A stretch of DNA of 64,000 nucleotides from Pseudomonas sp. FP198 (lineage in GTDB: Bacteria > Pseudomonadota > Gammaproteobacteria > Pseudomonadales > Pseudomonadaceae): the NCBI RefSeq assembly GCF_030687895.1, contig NZ_CP117452.1:2993501-3057500 (forward strand), read 5' to 3'. Positions 44,126-52,743 of the stretch are shown here, in pieces. Positions within the stretch are counted from its first letter, which is position 1. Each line of letters opens with the position of its first letter. The notes below the pieces were generated by a model. It saw nothing but the letters and a program-made list of their open reading frames with translations, made no database searches and was not told where the DNA came from. Position numbers and translations under genes: made by a program.

Positions 44126-46699
44126 ATGATTGAAGATGCTGGCAATGGCTCCTCCGTGATTTCCGGCGAGCGGCCAACCCGAAGTTTCACCCGCCGCACT
44201 TTCCCGGCCATCATGCTGCTGCTGTTCATCATGTCCGCTTTGGCCATCGCGGTGCTGCTCAACGTTACCCAGACCCAGGACGAGCAGGCCCGGGAACAAA
44301 GCGTGTTTTTTGCCCAGCGGGCCATCGAAGGCATGCGCACGGGCATCGGTCGTGATCTGAGCGACTACTCCAAATGGAGCGACGCTTATCGGCATCTGCA
44401 CGTAGAGGTCGACAAAGACTGGGCCTACGACCAGGAAAATGTCGGCAGCAGCGTGTTTTCACTCTATGGCTACCAGGCCGTGTTCGTCATTTCCCCAGCC
44501 GGCAAGACGGTGTATTCGGTCATCGATGGCGAGATGAGCCAAGTGGCGGCCGACACGTGGTTGACCGGTGACCTGCGTGCACTCGCCAGCAAGGCCAGTA
44601 CGGCGGAAAATCGCGACGAAGTGATCGTCGAACTGCTGCATCACGAGGACGCGCCCGCCTTCGTCGCCGTCTCGGCGATTACCACCGGCACCGACAACAG
44701 CGTGGCCGAAATTCCGGGGCCGCCCAGCCTGCTGTTATTTGTCAAAGTCCTGGACCGTGGCGCGCTGCAAAGCCTGTCCCGCGACTTTGCCCTGCCCGAC
44801 GCGCATATTGCCCGCACGCCAGGGCCCAAGGACACCGCCCAGATCTTGCTCAACGACCTGACCCGCGAAGCGTTGGCCTGGCGCCCCGCGACTCCTGGCA
44901 AGGACCTGCGCAAAGTGCTGCTGCCCTTGCTCGCACTGGCATTGCTGTTTCTTGCAATCATGGCCCTGGCCGTGTTGCGGCATGCGCTGATCATGCTCCG
45001 CGCCCAGGAGCAGCAATACGCCAGCCTTCTCGCCCACCGCAAGGCGTTGGAGCGCAGCGAGGAGCGCTTCCGGGACATCGCCGAGGTCTCGTCCGACTGG
45101 CTGTGGGAGGTCGACTCGAACGGAACATTGACCTATCTGTCGGAACGCTTCGAACAGGTCACGGGTTTCAACCCCAGCGAGTGGCTGGGCAAGCCGTTGC
45201 ACCGGCTGTTGCATCCACACAGCGGATCGATCTCGATTTCCCATTGGCTGCTCGCCGGTGCCAACAGCGCCTCCTCTGCGCCGCTGCTTTGCGAATACAC
45301 CGCGCGCAACCAGCGCATACGCACCTGCAAACTCTCAGTACGGGCCATTGAAGCCGGCGCCCTGGGTTTTCGTGGCACCGCCACCGACATTACCGAAGAG
45401 TTGCGTGCGCTGGCGCAGATCAAGCACCTGTCGCTGCACGATCCGCTGACCGGGCTGGCCAACCGCAACCGTTTGTTCGATTGCCTCAGCCAACACCTCG
45501 ACCAGGCGCGAGATACGCCACTGGCGATACTGAACCTGGACATGGACCGGTTCAAACCGGTCAACGACTCCCTGGGCCATGCCGTCGGCGACAAGGTGCT
45601 GAAGGAAGTTGCCCATATCCTGCAACAGAACGTGCGCGGCAGCGACCTGGTGGCGCGCCTGGGTGGCGATGAATTCGTCATCATCCTGCCGAACCCGGGC
45701 GGCGCCAGCGATCTCGACCAATTGTGCTCGCGCCTGATCGAATGCATGCAGCGGCCCATGCACCTGGACGGTAATACGCTGTACCTGGGCGTAAGTATCG
45801 GGGTTGCCTGGTCGCAGCCCGGTGAGCAGCGTGCCGAAGAGCTGTTGCGCCAGGCCGACATTGCCCTGTACGCGGCCAAGGCCGCGGGGCGCAATACCTG
45901 GCGCGTATACGAAGAGGCCATGGGCAATGTGGCCCGCGACCGTCGACGCTATGAGCAGCAATTGCGCGATGCAATGCAGCAGGACCAGCTGGAGCTGCGT
46001 TACCTGCCCCGTTTCGATGTGGGCGCCGAGCAGCTGTATGGTTTTGAAGCCCAGGCCTTCTGGCACCATCCCGAGCGCGGTGAGCTGGGCGGGATCGACT
46101 TCATCCCGGTCGCCGAAGCATCCGGTCAGCTGGAGGACCTGGGCAGCTGGATGCTGATCAACGCCTGTGACGAGGCAATGAGCTGGCCCACCCCGCTCAA
46201 TGTCTCCATCGCCGTTTCGCCTCGCTGGTTCAGCAGCAGTTTCCTGTTCAACCAAGTGCACAAAGCCCTGGAAACAAGCGGCCTGCCCGCCCAACGGCTG
46301 ACCCTGGAAGTGGCCGAAGGCGTCCTGCTGACTGACCATAAGACGCTCGCCAGAACCCTTCATGCCTTGAAGGCGCTGGGCGTGCGGATCAATATCGACA
46401 AGTTCGGCACCAACATAGCGTCCCTCCGGGAAGTGCTCGACCAGCCATTCGACGGCATCCGCTTCGATCGTAATATCCTGGCGCAACTGGGCCTGGAACA
46501 TGATCAGGAAGGCGTGCTGGCGATGATTCGGTTGAGTCGCAGCGTCGGGTTGATGGTGACAGCCGAAGGTATCGAGAACGCCGTGCAGTTCAGCCAATTG
46601 CGCAGCGTGGCTTGTGATCATGTCCAAGGCCCGTATTTCGGCGCAGCCCTGGCCCGCTCGGAAATGGCCTCGTTCTTTACCACGCCTCGCTGGCTGTAG
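44126..46699 (+). CDS. Membrane diguanylate cyclase with PAS, GGDEF and degenerate EAL domains
   Basis: An 857-residue c-di-GMP protein. A helix near 27-47 and another near 278-300 bracket a CHASE4-like periplasmic sensor; then PAS (about 325-430), GGDEF (GGDEF at 513-517) and EAL (about 620-850). The GGDEF motif and the RGSD inhibitory site five residues before it are intact, so cyclase activity is likely. The EAL motif is EAQ at 641-643 and the usual DDFGTG is DKFGTN from 758, so phosphodiesterase activity is probably lost. The gene stands alone before the REPIN array. Confidence 0.9.
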   Translation: MIEDAGNGSSVISGERPTRSFTRRTFPAIMLLLFIMSALAIAVLLNVTQTQDEQAREQSVFFAQRAIEGMRTGIGRDLSDYSKWSDAYRHLHVEVDKDWAYDQENVGSSVFSLYGYQAVFVISPAGKTVYSVIDGEMSQVAADTWLTGDLRALASKASTAENRDEVIVELLHHEDAPAFVAVSAITTGTDNSVAEIPGPPSLLLFVKVLDRGALQSLSRDFALPDAHIARTPGPKDTAQILLNDLTREALAWRPATPGKDLRKVLLPLLALALLFLAIMALAVLRHALIMLRAQEQQYASLLAHRKALERSEERFRDIAEVSSDWLWEVDSNGTLTYLSERFEQVTGFNPSEWLGKPLHRLLHPHSGSISISHWLLAGANSASSAPLLCEYTARNQRIRTCKLSVRAIEAGALGFRGTATDITEELRALAQIKHLSLHDPLTGLANRNRLFDCLSQHLDQARDTPLAILNLDMDRFKPVNDSLGHAVGDKVLKEVAHILQQNVRGSDLVARLGGDEFVIILPNPGGASDLDQLCSRLIECMQRPMHLDGNTLYLGVSIGVAWSQPGEQRAEELLRQADIALYAAKAAGRNTWRVYEEAMGNVARDRRRYEQQLRDAMQQDQLELRYLPRFDVGAEQLYGFEAQAFWHHPERGELGGIDFIPVAEASGQLEDLGSWMLINACDEAMSWPTPLNVSIAVSPRWFSSSFLFNQVHKALETSGLPAQRLTLEVAEGVLLTDHKTLARTLHALKALGVRINIDKFGTNIASLREVLDQPFDGIRFDRNILAQLGLEHDQEGVLAMIRLSRSVGLMVTAEGIENAVQFSQLRSVACDHVQGPYFGAALARSEMASFFTTPRWL

Positions 46700-46715
46700 C
46701 ATCTGCAATGCCTTT

Positions 46716-47150
46716 GGGGGGAGCGAGCCTGCTCGCGAAGGCGTCGGCACATTCACTACCGATGCAAACTGACCCAGCGCTTTCGCGAGCAGGCTCGCTC
46801 CCACCTTGGTCTCCGGTGTTCATTGCATCTACATTCGCAACACTGCGCCCCCTGTGGGAGCGAGCTTGCTCGCGATGGCGGCGGCACATTCAATGCTGAT
46901 GCAAACTGACACACCGCTTTCGCGAGCAGGCTCGCTCCCACCTTGGTCTCCGGTATTCATTGCACCTACATTCGCAACAAAGCCCTCTGTAGGAGCGAGC
47001 CTGCTCGCGAAGACGGCGGCACATTCAGTACCGATGCAAACTGAACCATTGCTTTCGCGAGCAAGCTCGCTCCCACCCGATCTCCGGTATTCATTACATC
47101 TACATACGCAACAAAGCCCCCTGTGGGAGCGAGCCTGCTCGCGAAAGCGG
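46716..47150. repeat. Tandem array of REPIN units
   Basis: Three successive units of about 135 bases and a partial fourth. Each has a forward GGGAGCGAGC repeat, a spacer such as CGGCACATTCA and GATGCAAACTGA, a reverse GCTCGCTCCCAC repeat, and a linker CTCCGGTATTCATTGCA. Forward copies start near 46719, 46853, 46988 and 47122. It fills the 46700-47177 gap between the diguanylate cyclase and the AhpD-like gene. No gene was found in it. Confidence 0.9.
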
Positions 47151-47177
47151 CCTGACGGCCGCCACATCAATAGCCGT

Positions 47178-47618
47178 TTAACCCCCGGGGCTCTGGCGAA
47201 AGCTCACCGCCAGGCGGTTCCAGCTGTTGATGGTGCTGATCGCCAGGGTCAGGTCCACCAGTTCTTCTTCGCTGAAACTGGCGCGGGCCAGGGCGTAGAC
47301 GTCGTCTGGCACTTGGCTTTCGGCCAGCAGCGTGACGGCTTCGGTCCAGGCCAGGGCGGCTCGTTCGCGCGGGTTGAAGAACCCGCTGTCGCGCCACACC
47401 GCCACCGCGTAGAGGCGCCGCTCGGTCTCGCCCTGGCGACGGGCATCCACCGAGTGCATGTCGGTACAGAACGCGCAGCCGTTGAGCTGCGAGGCGCGGA
47501 TCCTGATCAGGTGCAATAACGCCGGTTCTATACTCAGCCGGCTGGTCAGCGCCTCCAGGCCAATCATGGCCCGCATCGCCGCGGGGGACGCACTGTAGTA
47601 ATCCAGACGCGGGCTCAT
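47178..47618 (-). CDS. AhpD-like carboxymuconolactone decarboxylase-family protein
   Basis: A 146-residue protein with the peroxidase-type motif NGCAFCTDMHSVDARRQGE, carrying the CxxC pair and conserved His seen in AhpD relatives. It probably acts as a thiol-based peroxidase or reductase rather than a true decarboxylase. ATG 47618 is the first start with a matching N-terminus (MSPRLDYYSASP). It is divergent from a MocR-type regulator whose start is 162 bases away. Confidence 0.85.
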   Translation of the reverse strand: MSPRLDYYSASPAAMRAMIGLEALTSRLSIEPALLHLIRIRASQLNGCAFCTDMHSVDARRQGETERRLYAVAVWRDSGFFNPRERAALAWTEAVTLLAESQVPDDVYALARASFSEEELVDLTLAISTINSWNRLAVSFRQSPGG

Positions 47619-47780
47619 GACGGGCTCCGTAGTGATCGATGAATCCACGGTAGGTCGTCGAGGCCGCGCGTGACAGGTCCAATCCGCCGAAAAACGCCCA
47701 CGCAACTTCTCCGCCCCAGCGCAATGCGAGTAATCTCGCGTTTTCCCCTGCCGCAAACGATCACCCAGGAGCCCGCGGGT

Positions 47781-49214
47781 ATGGAACTTCATGTCGTCAT
47801 CAACGGCCGCAAGGACCTGACGGGCCAGTTGTACCGACAACTTCGCAGCGCCATCGAAAGCGGTCGCCTGGCGGCCGGCACGCAGCTGCCGCCCAGCCGG
47901 CTGCTGGCCGAGCAACTGGGCATCTCGCGCAAGACGGTCTCCGACACCTACGCCCAACTGACCTACGAAAACTTCCTCACCGGCGTCATTGGCAAGGGCA
48001 CCTACGTCAACGCCCGCCCAGCCAACATCGTGCGCAAGCAAAGCCACCGCGAGCTCGCCGGAGCGGACGTCGTCGAGACCTGGCGCAACATGCCGGACCT
48101 GCTGCGTCACCCGCTTGCCGAAAGTGCGTTGCGCTATGACTTCATCGGCGGCGCTACCGGCAAAGGCCAGTTCCCCCTGGATGACTGGCGCCGGTGTACG
48201 GCCCATGCCCTGCGCCAGATCGCCAACGCCAAGGGTTTCTACAGCCAGCCGGAAGGGTTGGCGGCGCTGCGCAATGCCATCGCCCGGCACATCGCGTTCT
48301 CTCGTGGGGTCAACTGCCAGGACGAGGACGTGGTGGTGTGCAACGGCGCGCAGCAGGCGCTGGACCTGATTTCACGGGTGCTGACCCGCCCCGGCAGCCT
48401 GGTGGCGATGGAAGATCCGGGGTATCCGCCGGCACGCCTGCTGTTTGGTTCCCATGGCGCGACGGTGGCCGGGGTGCCGGTGGATGAGCAAGGCATGCGC
48501 GTGGACTTGATTCCCGACGGCACGCGGCTGATCTACGTGACACCCTCCCACCAGTTCCCCCTGGGCATGCCCATGAGCCAGCCCCGGCGCGAGGCCTTGC
48601 TGTCGCGGGCCTATGAACTGGGGGCGATCATCATCGAAGACGACTACGACAGTGAATTCCGCTATGAAGGCCGGCCCACCGACTCGCTGCAAAGCATGGA
48701 TGAGCGCGGGATCGTCGCCTACGTCGGGACGTTCTCCAAGACCTTGTTGCCGGAGCTGCGGCTCGGTTATGCAATCCTGCCACCGGCGATCCTCGAAGCG
48801 GTGATCCTCGCCAAGCGCCTCACCGACCAGCACACCTCCACCCTGCCCCAATGGGCGCTGGCCAAATTTATCGCCGAGGGTTGCCTGCTCAAGCACATCC
48901 GCCGTTGCCACTCCCTGTACGCAGGCCGGCGCGAGCGAATCCTGGCCCGCATGGGCGACGATCTGGCGCCTTGGTTCGAGGCCGTGCCGACCACCGCAGG
49001 TTTCCACATGGCGGTGTTGTGCAAGGTGCCAATCGACCTGCCGCTGGTGATCGAGCTGGCGAAAAAAGCCGAGGTCGGGCTCTACAGCCTCGACGGTTTT
49101 TTTCATGCCGCACCGGTACGCTCCGGCCTGATGCTAGGCTTTGGCGCCATCGAACTGCTCGACATCGACGTCGCCCTCGACCGTTTGCGCGACATTCTCC
49201 AGCAGGTCGCCTGA
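47781..49214 (+). CDS. MocR/PdxR-type GntR regulator with aminotransferase domain
   Basis: A 477-residue protein with an N-terminal GntR winged helix (about 10-80, LPPSRLLAEQLGISRKTVSDTY) and a fold-type I aminotransferase-like domain carrying PLP-lysine Lys320 in GTFSKTLLPEL. Such regulators sense PLP or amino compounds. ATG 47781 has AGGAG about 11 bases upstream; the longer frame to 47670 is not supported. Its divergent neighbour, the AhpD-like gene, is the likely target. Confidence 0.9.
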   Translation: MELHVVINGRKDLTGQLYRQLRSAIESGRLAAGTQLPPSRLLAEQLGISRKTVSDTYAQLTYENFLTGVIGKGTYVNARPANIVRKQSHRELAGADVVETWRNMPDLLRHPLAESALRYDFIGGATGKGQFPLDDWRRCTAHALRQIANAKGFYSQPEGLAALRNAIARHIAFSRGVNCQDEDVVVCNGAQQALDLISRVLTRPGSLVAMEDPGYPPARLLFGSHGATVAGVPVDEQGMRVDLIPDGTRLIYVTPSHQFPLGMPMSQPRREALLSRAYELGAIIIEDDYDSEFRYEGRPTDSLQSMDERGIVAYVGTFSKTLLPELRLGYAILPPAILEAVILAKRLTDQHTSTLPQWALAKFIAEGCLLKHIRRCHSLYAGRRERILARMGDDLAPWFEAVPTTAGFHMAVLCKVPIDLPLVIELAKKAEVGLYSLDGFFHAAPVRSGLMLGFGAIELLDIDVALDRLRDILQQVA

Positions 49215-49338
49215 TCGATTGGACTGGGGATTTATCCGCCCATTGGCTGTTTTAGCCGGGTGCCGGCAGGCCTATTCTGCCTGGGTGTCATCACGTATCG
49301 GAAGCACTCCCGTTCGACTTGATTCAGGAGCCAGGACA

Positions 49339-49632
49339 ATGTCTCGCCAAGTGATCAACACCGTACAGGTGCAAGCCGCCGCCGGACGCTCGGAAGAGCT
49401 CGGCCGGCAGTTGCAGCAAATCGTCGAAACCCTGCGCGCCTTGCCGGGCTGCGATGCTTACATGGTCGATCGTTGCCCGGAGCACAACGACCGCTGGAAC
49501 GTCAGCGCCCGCTGGCAATCGGAGGCGGCCATGCAGGCCCATTTCAATTGCCCCGAAGTCCAGGGCTTCATCAGCCTGATCGAAAGCCGCCTGGCTCGCA
49601 GCGTCGACTTCAACAGTTTTCCGCTGGTGTGA
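49339..49632 (+). CDS. Antibiotic biosynthesis monooxygenase-fold protein
   Basis: A 97-residue ABM-domain protein (dimeric ferredoxin-like alpha/beta fold) with INTVQVQAAAGRSEELGRQL and a GCDAYMVDRCPEHNDRW core. ABM proteins include small monooxygenases and haem-degrading enzymes; most act on unknown quinone-like substrates. CAGGAG lies about ten bases before ATG 49339. It stands alone between the MocR gene and the exported cupin. Confidence 0.82.
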   Translation: MSRQVINTVQVQAAAGRSEELGRQLQQIVETLRALPGCDAYMVDRCPEHNDRWNVSARWQSEAAMQAHFNCPEVQGFISLIESRLARSVDFNSFPLV

Positions 49633-49641
49633 ATCCCTTCT

Positions 49642-49669
49642 CCCTGTGGCACTGAAAGCTTTCACAGGG
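49642..49669 (+). terminator. Hairpin downstream of the ABM gene
   Basis: CCCTGTG and CACAGGG form a seven-base stem around a 14-base loop containing AAAGCTTT. It starts ten bases after the stop codon. No T-run follows, so intrinsic termination is only possible. Confidence 0.35.
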
Positions 49670-49803
49670 GGCCCTTCAACGTGTGGCACTCATTGGTCTA
49701 TCTGTCTTCCGCAAGATTGGACGTTTGTCCGCAACGTCTCGGGGCTTAGGGTGGAGCCATCGCCACAGCGCGAACCCACTCACACCACGAAGGTCCCTCC
49801 CTG

Positions 49804-50208
49804 ATGAAAACCCTCTACTTGATCGCTGCCCTTGGCCTGCTTCCCGTCGCCCCGCTCTACGCTCATGAAACCGCGCCTTCGGAAAAAATCCAGGTGCTGC
49901 AAGAGAAACTGCTGAAAAACCTGCCCGACAAAAAAGCCATGATGCTGACCGTCGACTATGCGCCGGGCCAGTCTTCCATCGCCCACAAGCATGACGGCAC
50001 GGCCATGGCCTATGTGCTCGAGGGCGCCATCACCTCCCAGGTCAAGGGCGAACCGGCGATCACCTACAAGGCCGGTGAGTTCTGGTACGAAGCCGCCGGC
50101 TCCGAGCACCTGGTGTCGAAGAACGCCAGCGCCACCCAACCGGCGAAGCTGCTGGTGTTCATGGTGATGGGCAAGGACGAAGCGGTGCTGATCCCGTTGA
50201 AAGACTGA
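49804..50208 (+). CDS. Exported cupin-domain protein
   Basis: A 134-residue protein with a signal peptide ending LYAHE (cleavage near residues 20-21) and a single cupin barrel: HKHDGTAMAYVLEGAI and SEHLVSKNASATQPAKLLVF. Histidines in the barrel should bind a metal. Function is unknown. It converges on the flavin reductase gene, with a hairpin between them. Confidence 0.85.
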   Translation: MKTLYLIAALGLLPVAPLYAHETAPSEKIQVLQEKLLKNLPDKKAMMLTVDYAPGQSSIAHKHDGTAMAYVLEGAITSQVKGEPAITYKAGEFWYEAAGSEHLVSKNASATQPAKLLVFMVMGKDEAVLIPLKD

Positions 50209-50224
50209 CCGCCGCCGCGACTGT

Positions 50225-50243
50225 GCCGGGCTTTTGGCCCGGC
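50225..50243. terminator. Bidirectional hairpin between cupin and flavin reductase genes
   Basis: GCCGGGC and GCCCGGC pair across a five-base T-rich loop. It lies 16 bases after the cupin stop and six bases from the reductase stop, between convergent genes. There is no T-run after the stem on the plus strand. Confidence 0.5.
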
Positions 50244-50248
50244 GCAGC

Positions 50249-51190
50249 TCAGGCGCCCTGGATGATGCCCTTGAGCACCGTCTTGAAACTCTCGAGTTGT
50301 TCATCGCTGAACTGGCCGAACACCTTGTCCTGCTGCTCCTTGGCAATCGCCCAGAGGCCTTCGGTTTCATCGATGCCCTTGACGGTAAGGCGCACGCGAT
50401 CGCCCTCATCGGTGACCAGCCCCTTGCGCCGCAGATTGGCCACCGCCTCTTCGATCTCACGCACCGGCATCGCCACTTCGCGCTGCAGATCGGCCATGTT
50501 CAGGCCAGCGTCGTTCTCCAGCACCATCAACATCCTCGCCTCGCTGGTGCGCAGTCCGGTAGACAACTGGCGCGGCTGGTAACTGGCCTGGTAGGCCCGC
50601 AGGGCCTGGGTCATCAGGTAATACAGGTTATGGCTCAAGCGACCCTGGAAATGACTGCTCGGCGGCTGGCCTTCGCCGCGCTGAGTCATGCGCGTATGCG
50701 GCAGGACCATCGAATAAGCGCCCTGATGGTAGAGCAACGGCGAACGCCCGAAATCATCGAACGCGACGACTTTGCCGATCATGATCCAATGATCACCGCC
50801 ATCGACCTGCTGGAACTTCTCGCAATGGAAACGCGCCGAGCAATCGACGAACACCGGCGCGCCCCCTTCGCCGGCCTCGAACTGGATTTCGGCGAAGCGG
50901 TCATCCTTGGGCCGGGCGAAGTTGTTCGACAGGTCGATCTGGTCGGCGGCCAGCACGTTGACGGCGAAATGGCTCGCGGCTTCGAATACACCGTGGCTGC
51001 TGGAACGCTTGTCGATGCTCCAGAGAATCAGTGGCGGGTCGAGGGATACCGAATTGAAGCTGTTGGCCGTCACGCCGACCTTGCGCCCATCCTCGGTCGC
51101 GGCGGTGACCACGGTCACGCCGGTGGCAAAGTTGCCCAGGGCCCGGCGGAACGCGCGGGTGTCGAAAGCAGTTTCACAGATATCGGACAT
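50249..51190 (-). CDS. Flavin reductase fused to a MarR domain (HPAH C1-like)
   Basis: A 313-residue protein: flavin-reductase domain (about 10-170, GNFATGVTVVTA and TANSFNSVSLDPPLILW) and a MarR-type winged helix (about 190-305, RTSEARMLMVLENDAGLNMADLQREV). This layout matches the reductase component (C1) of p-hydroxyphenylacetate 3-hydroxylase, where the MarR part mediates substrate stimulation. It lies 71 bases after the oxygenase gene on the same strand and should supply it with reduced FMN. GGGAG is eight bases before ATG 51190. Confidence 0.88.
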   Translation of the reverse strand: MSDICETAFDTRAFRRALGNFATGVTVVTAATEDGRKVGVTANSFNSVSLDPPLILWSIDKRSSSHGVFEAASHFAVNVLAADQIDLSNNFARPKDDRFAEIQFEAGEGGAPVFVDCSARFHCEKFQQVDGGDHWIMIGKVVAFDDFGRSPLLYHQGAYSMVLPHTRMTQRGEGQPPSSHFQGRLSHNLYYLMTQALRAYQASYQPRQLSTGLRTSEARMLMVLENDAGLNMADLQREVAMPVREIEEAVANLRRKGLVTDEGDRVRLTVKGIDETEGLWAIAKEQQDKVFGQFSDEQLESFKTVLKGIIQGA

Positions 51191-51261
51191 GCAAGACTCC
51201 CGGCCGCCTCAGTCGACGGCCTCGATTGTTGTTATTGGAACCGGGTTTGCCGGGCAGACGA

Positions 51262-52431
51262 TCAAACCATGCTGGGATCGGGCTCCAGGCCCATCAATTC
51301 CCGGCCCAGGATCTGCGCGCAGACGTCATAGTCGGTGTAGGCATGGGCGCCCGTCAGGTGCGCATCGCGAAACAGCCGTTGCAGTTCATTGGTTTCGAAC
51401 CACGCGCCGCCGCCCGCGGCGTCCATCAGGCGATCCACCGCCTGGATGCACATCTTGGTCGCATAACCCTGGTTGGTCCGCCAGAACGCCAGGGTCTCGC
51501 GGCTCGGGTATTGATGCCGCTCGCTGTGCTCGGCGTGGTCTTCCCAGGTTTTTTCGAGGAAAGCCCGAGCCGCGGCCACCTGGTGGGTGGACTCGGCCAG
51601 GCGCATCAGCGCTGGCGTGGCGGCGCCGACCGCGGCACCGGTGTAGGCCCGCACGCGGGTCCGGGTTTTCTCGCGAAAGACCTCCAGCATGCGTTCGGCG
51701 ACGCCGAGGCTGACGGTAGAGAAGCCGCTGGCGAAATACGGACGATACGGCGCGTAGAAAATCTTGCTATCGGGGTACAGGCCAAAGCCGCCGGACTTGC
51801 CTTCCATCATGTCCTTGGCTTTCTGGATCCGGTGCTCCGGCACAAAGGCATTATTGATGATCAGCGTCTTGCTGCCGCTGCCACGCATGCCGACCGCGTA
51901 CCAGTCATCGCGAATCTCATAATCGCGGCGAGGCAACACCGCAAAGCAGTAATCCTGGGTGCCTTCGGCATTCTTGCGGCGGAAACCGACGATGGCCCAT
52001 TCGGCATGGTCGCAGCCGCTGCTCCAGCCCATTTCACCGCTGAACGTCACGCCGCCCTCGACTTCCTCGGTGCGGCCGAAAGGCGCGATGCTGCTGCTGG
52101 CGGTAGCATCGGAATCGTCACCCCAGACCTCTTCCTGGGTCTGGGCCGGGAACAATGCCAGCTGATGACTGTGGGTGCACAACAGGCTCATGGCCCAGGC
52201 GGTGCTTGCGCAAGCGCCGGCCAGCAGGGCGATGCAATCGGCGAACTGCGGCAGGGAAATCTCCATGCCACCGTATTTTTTCGGCTGGAAGGCCCGGTGC
52301 ATGCCTATGCTCTTGAGCAGGGCAATGTTCTCGGCGGGAACGGTACGGTCCTTCTCGGCCTGGAAGGCGTTGGCGGCGATGACCGGCAGGATTGGCTTGA
52401 GGTCTTCGAGCAGCGGGTTTGGCTTTTTCAT
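51262..52431 (-). CDS. Flavin-dependent aromatic monooxygenase, oxygenase component (acyl-CoA dehydrogenase fold)
   Basis: A 389-residue protein with an acyl-CoA-dehydrogenase-like fold (QPKKYGGMEISLPQFADCI, GMRGSGSKTLIINNAFVP). It resembles the C2 oxygenase of p-hydroxyphenylacetate 3-hydroxylase and related phenol or steroid hydroxylases; it uses reduced flavin and oxygen. It is slightly shorter than C2 proteins. The exact aromatic substrate is unknown. It is transcribed with the reductase gene and is divergent from the FAD-dependent oxidoreductase. Confidence 0.85.
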   Translation of the reverse strand: MKKPNPLLEDLKPILPVIAANAFQAEKDRTVPAENIALLKSIGMHRAFQPKKYGGMEISLPQFADCIALLAGACASTAWAMSLLCTHSHQLALFPAQTQEEVWGDDSDATASSSIAPFGRTEEVEGGVTFSGEMGWSSGCDHAEWAIVGFRRKNAEGTQDYCFAVLPRRDYEIRDDWYAVGMRGSGSKTLIINNAFVPEHRIQKAKDMMEGKSGGFGLYPDSKIFYAPYRPYFASGFSTVSLGVAERMLEVFREKTRTRVRAYTGAAVGAATPALMRLAESTHQVAAARAFLEKTWEDHAEHSERHQYPSRETLAFWRTNQGYATKMCIQAVDRLMDAAGGGAWFETNELQRLFRDAHLTGAHAYTDYDVCAQILGRELMGLEPDPSMV

Positions 52432-52743
52432 GGACGGGCTCTTTTATTATCTGGCGTCTGCCGATCCCGCCCTTGCCCGCCGGCCAGGCGGCTGCACAAA
52501 CAGCGGGATCAATGATTAAGGCCGGTCCAGTATGGGTTCACCGGAGCCGCTGAAAAATGCACCTTCCAGATCCAAGATTGTACTTTTCATGGTGCGCGAT
52601 ACCGCGATGGCGCGCTCGGTCAAATAACCGGCACGGATGATCAAGACAGCTACCCCCGCCAGGCCCCTTAATAGAGCCATCCCTCGCAGCGCCTGGCTCA
52701 GGCCCTGCAAGCGGAGCTTTCCTTCACTTTGTCAGGTTGCGTC
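52432..52743. promoter_or_regulatory. Divergent intergenic region of the hydroxylase and amine-oxidase-like genes
   Basis: A 312-base region between two divergent starts, presumably holding two promoters. I found no clear sigma-54 or sigma-70 pair and no strong palindrome. A 64-codon minus-strand frame (52516-52710) lacks a family match and a ribosome site, so it is not called. Confidence 0.5.

Noticed and set aside
46829..47170. Frames in the REPIN array giving repeated SLLAKT and EPARE-like peptides
   Set aside because: The peptides come from tandem repeat DNA; period and identity match the REPIN units.
52516..52710. 64-codon minus-strand frame in the divergent gap before the FAD oxidoreductase
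   Set aside because: No family match, no clear ribosome-binding site, and it lies in a likely promoter region.
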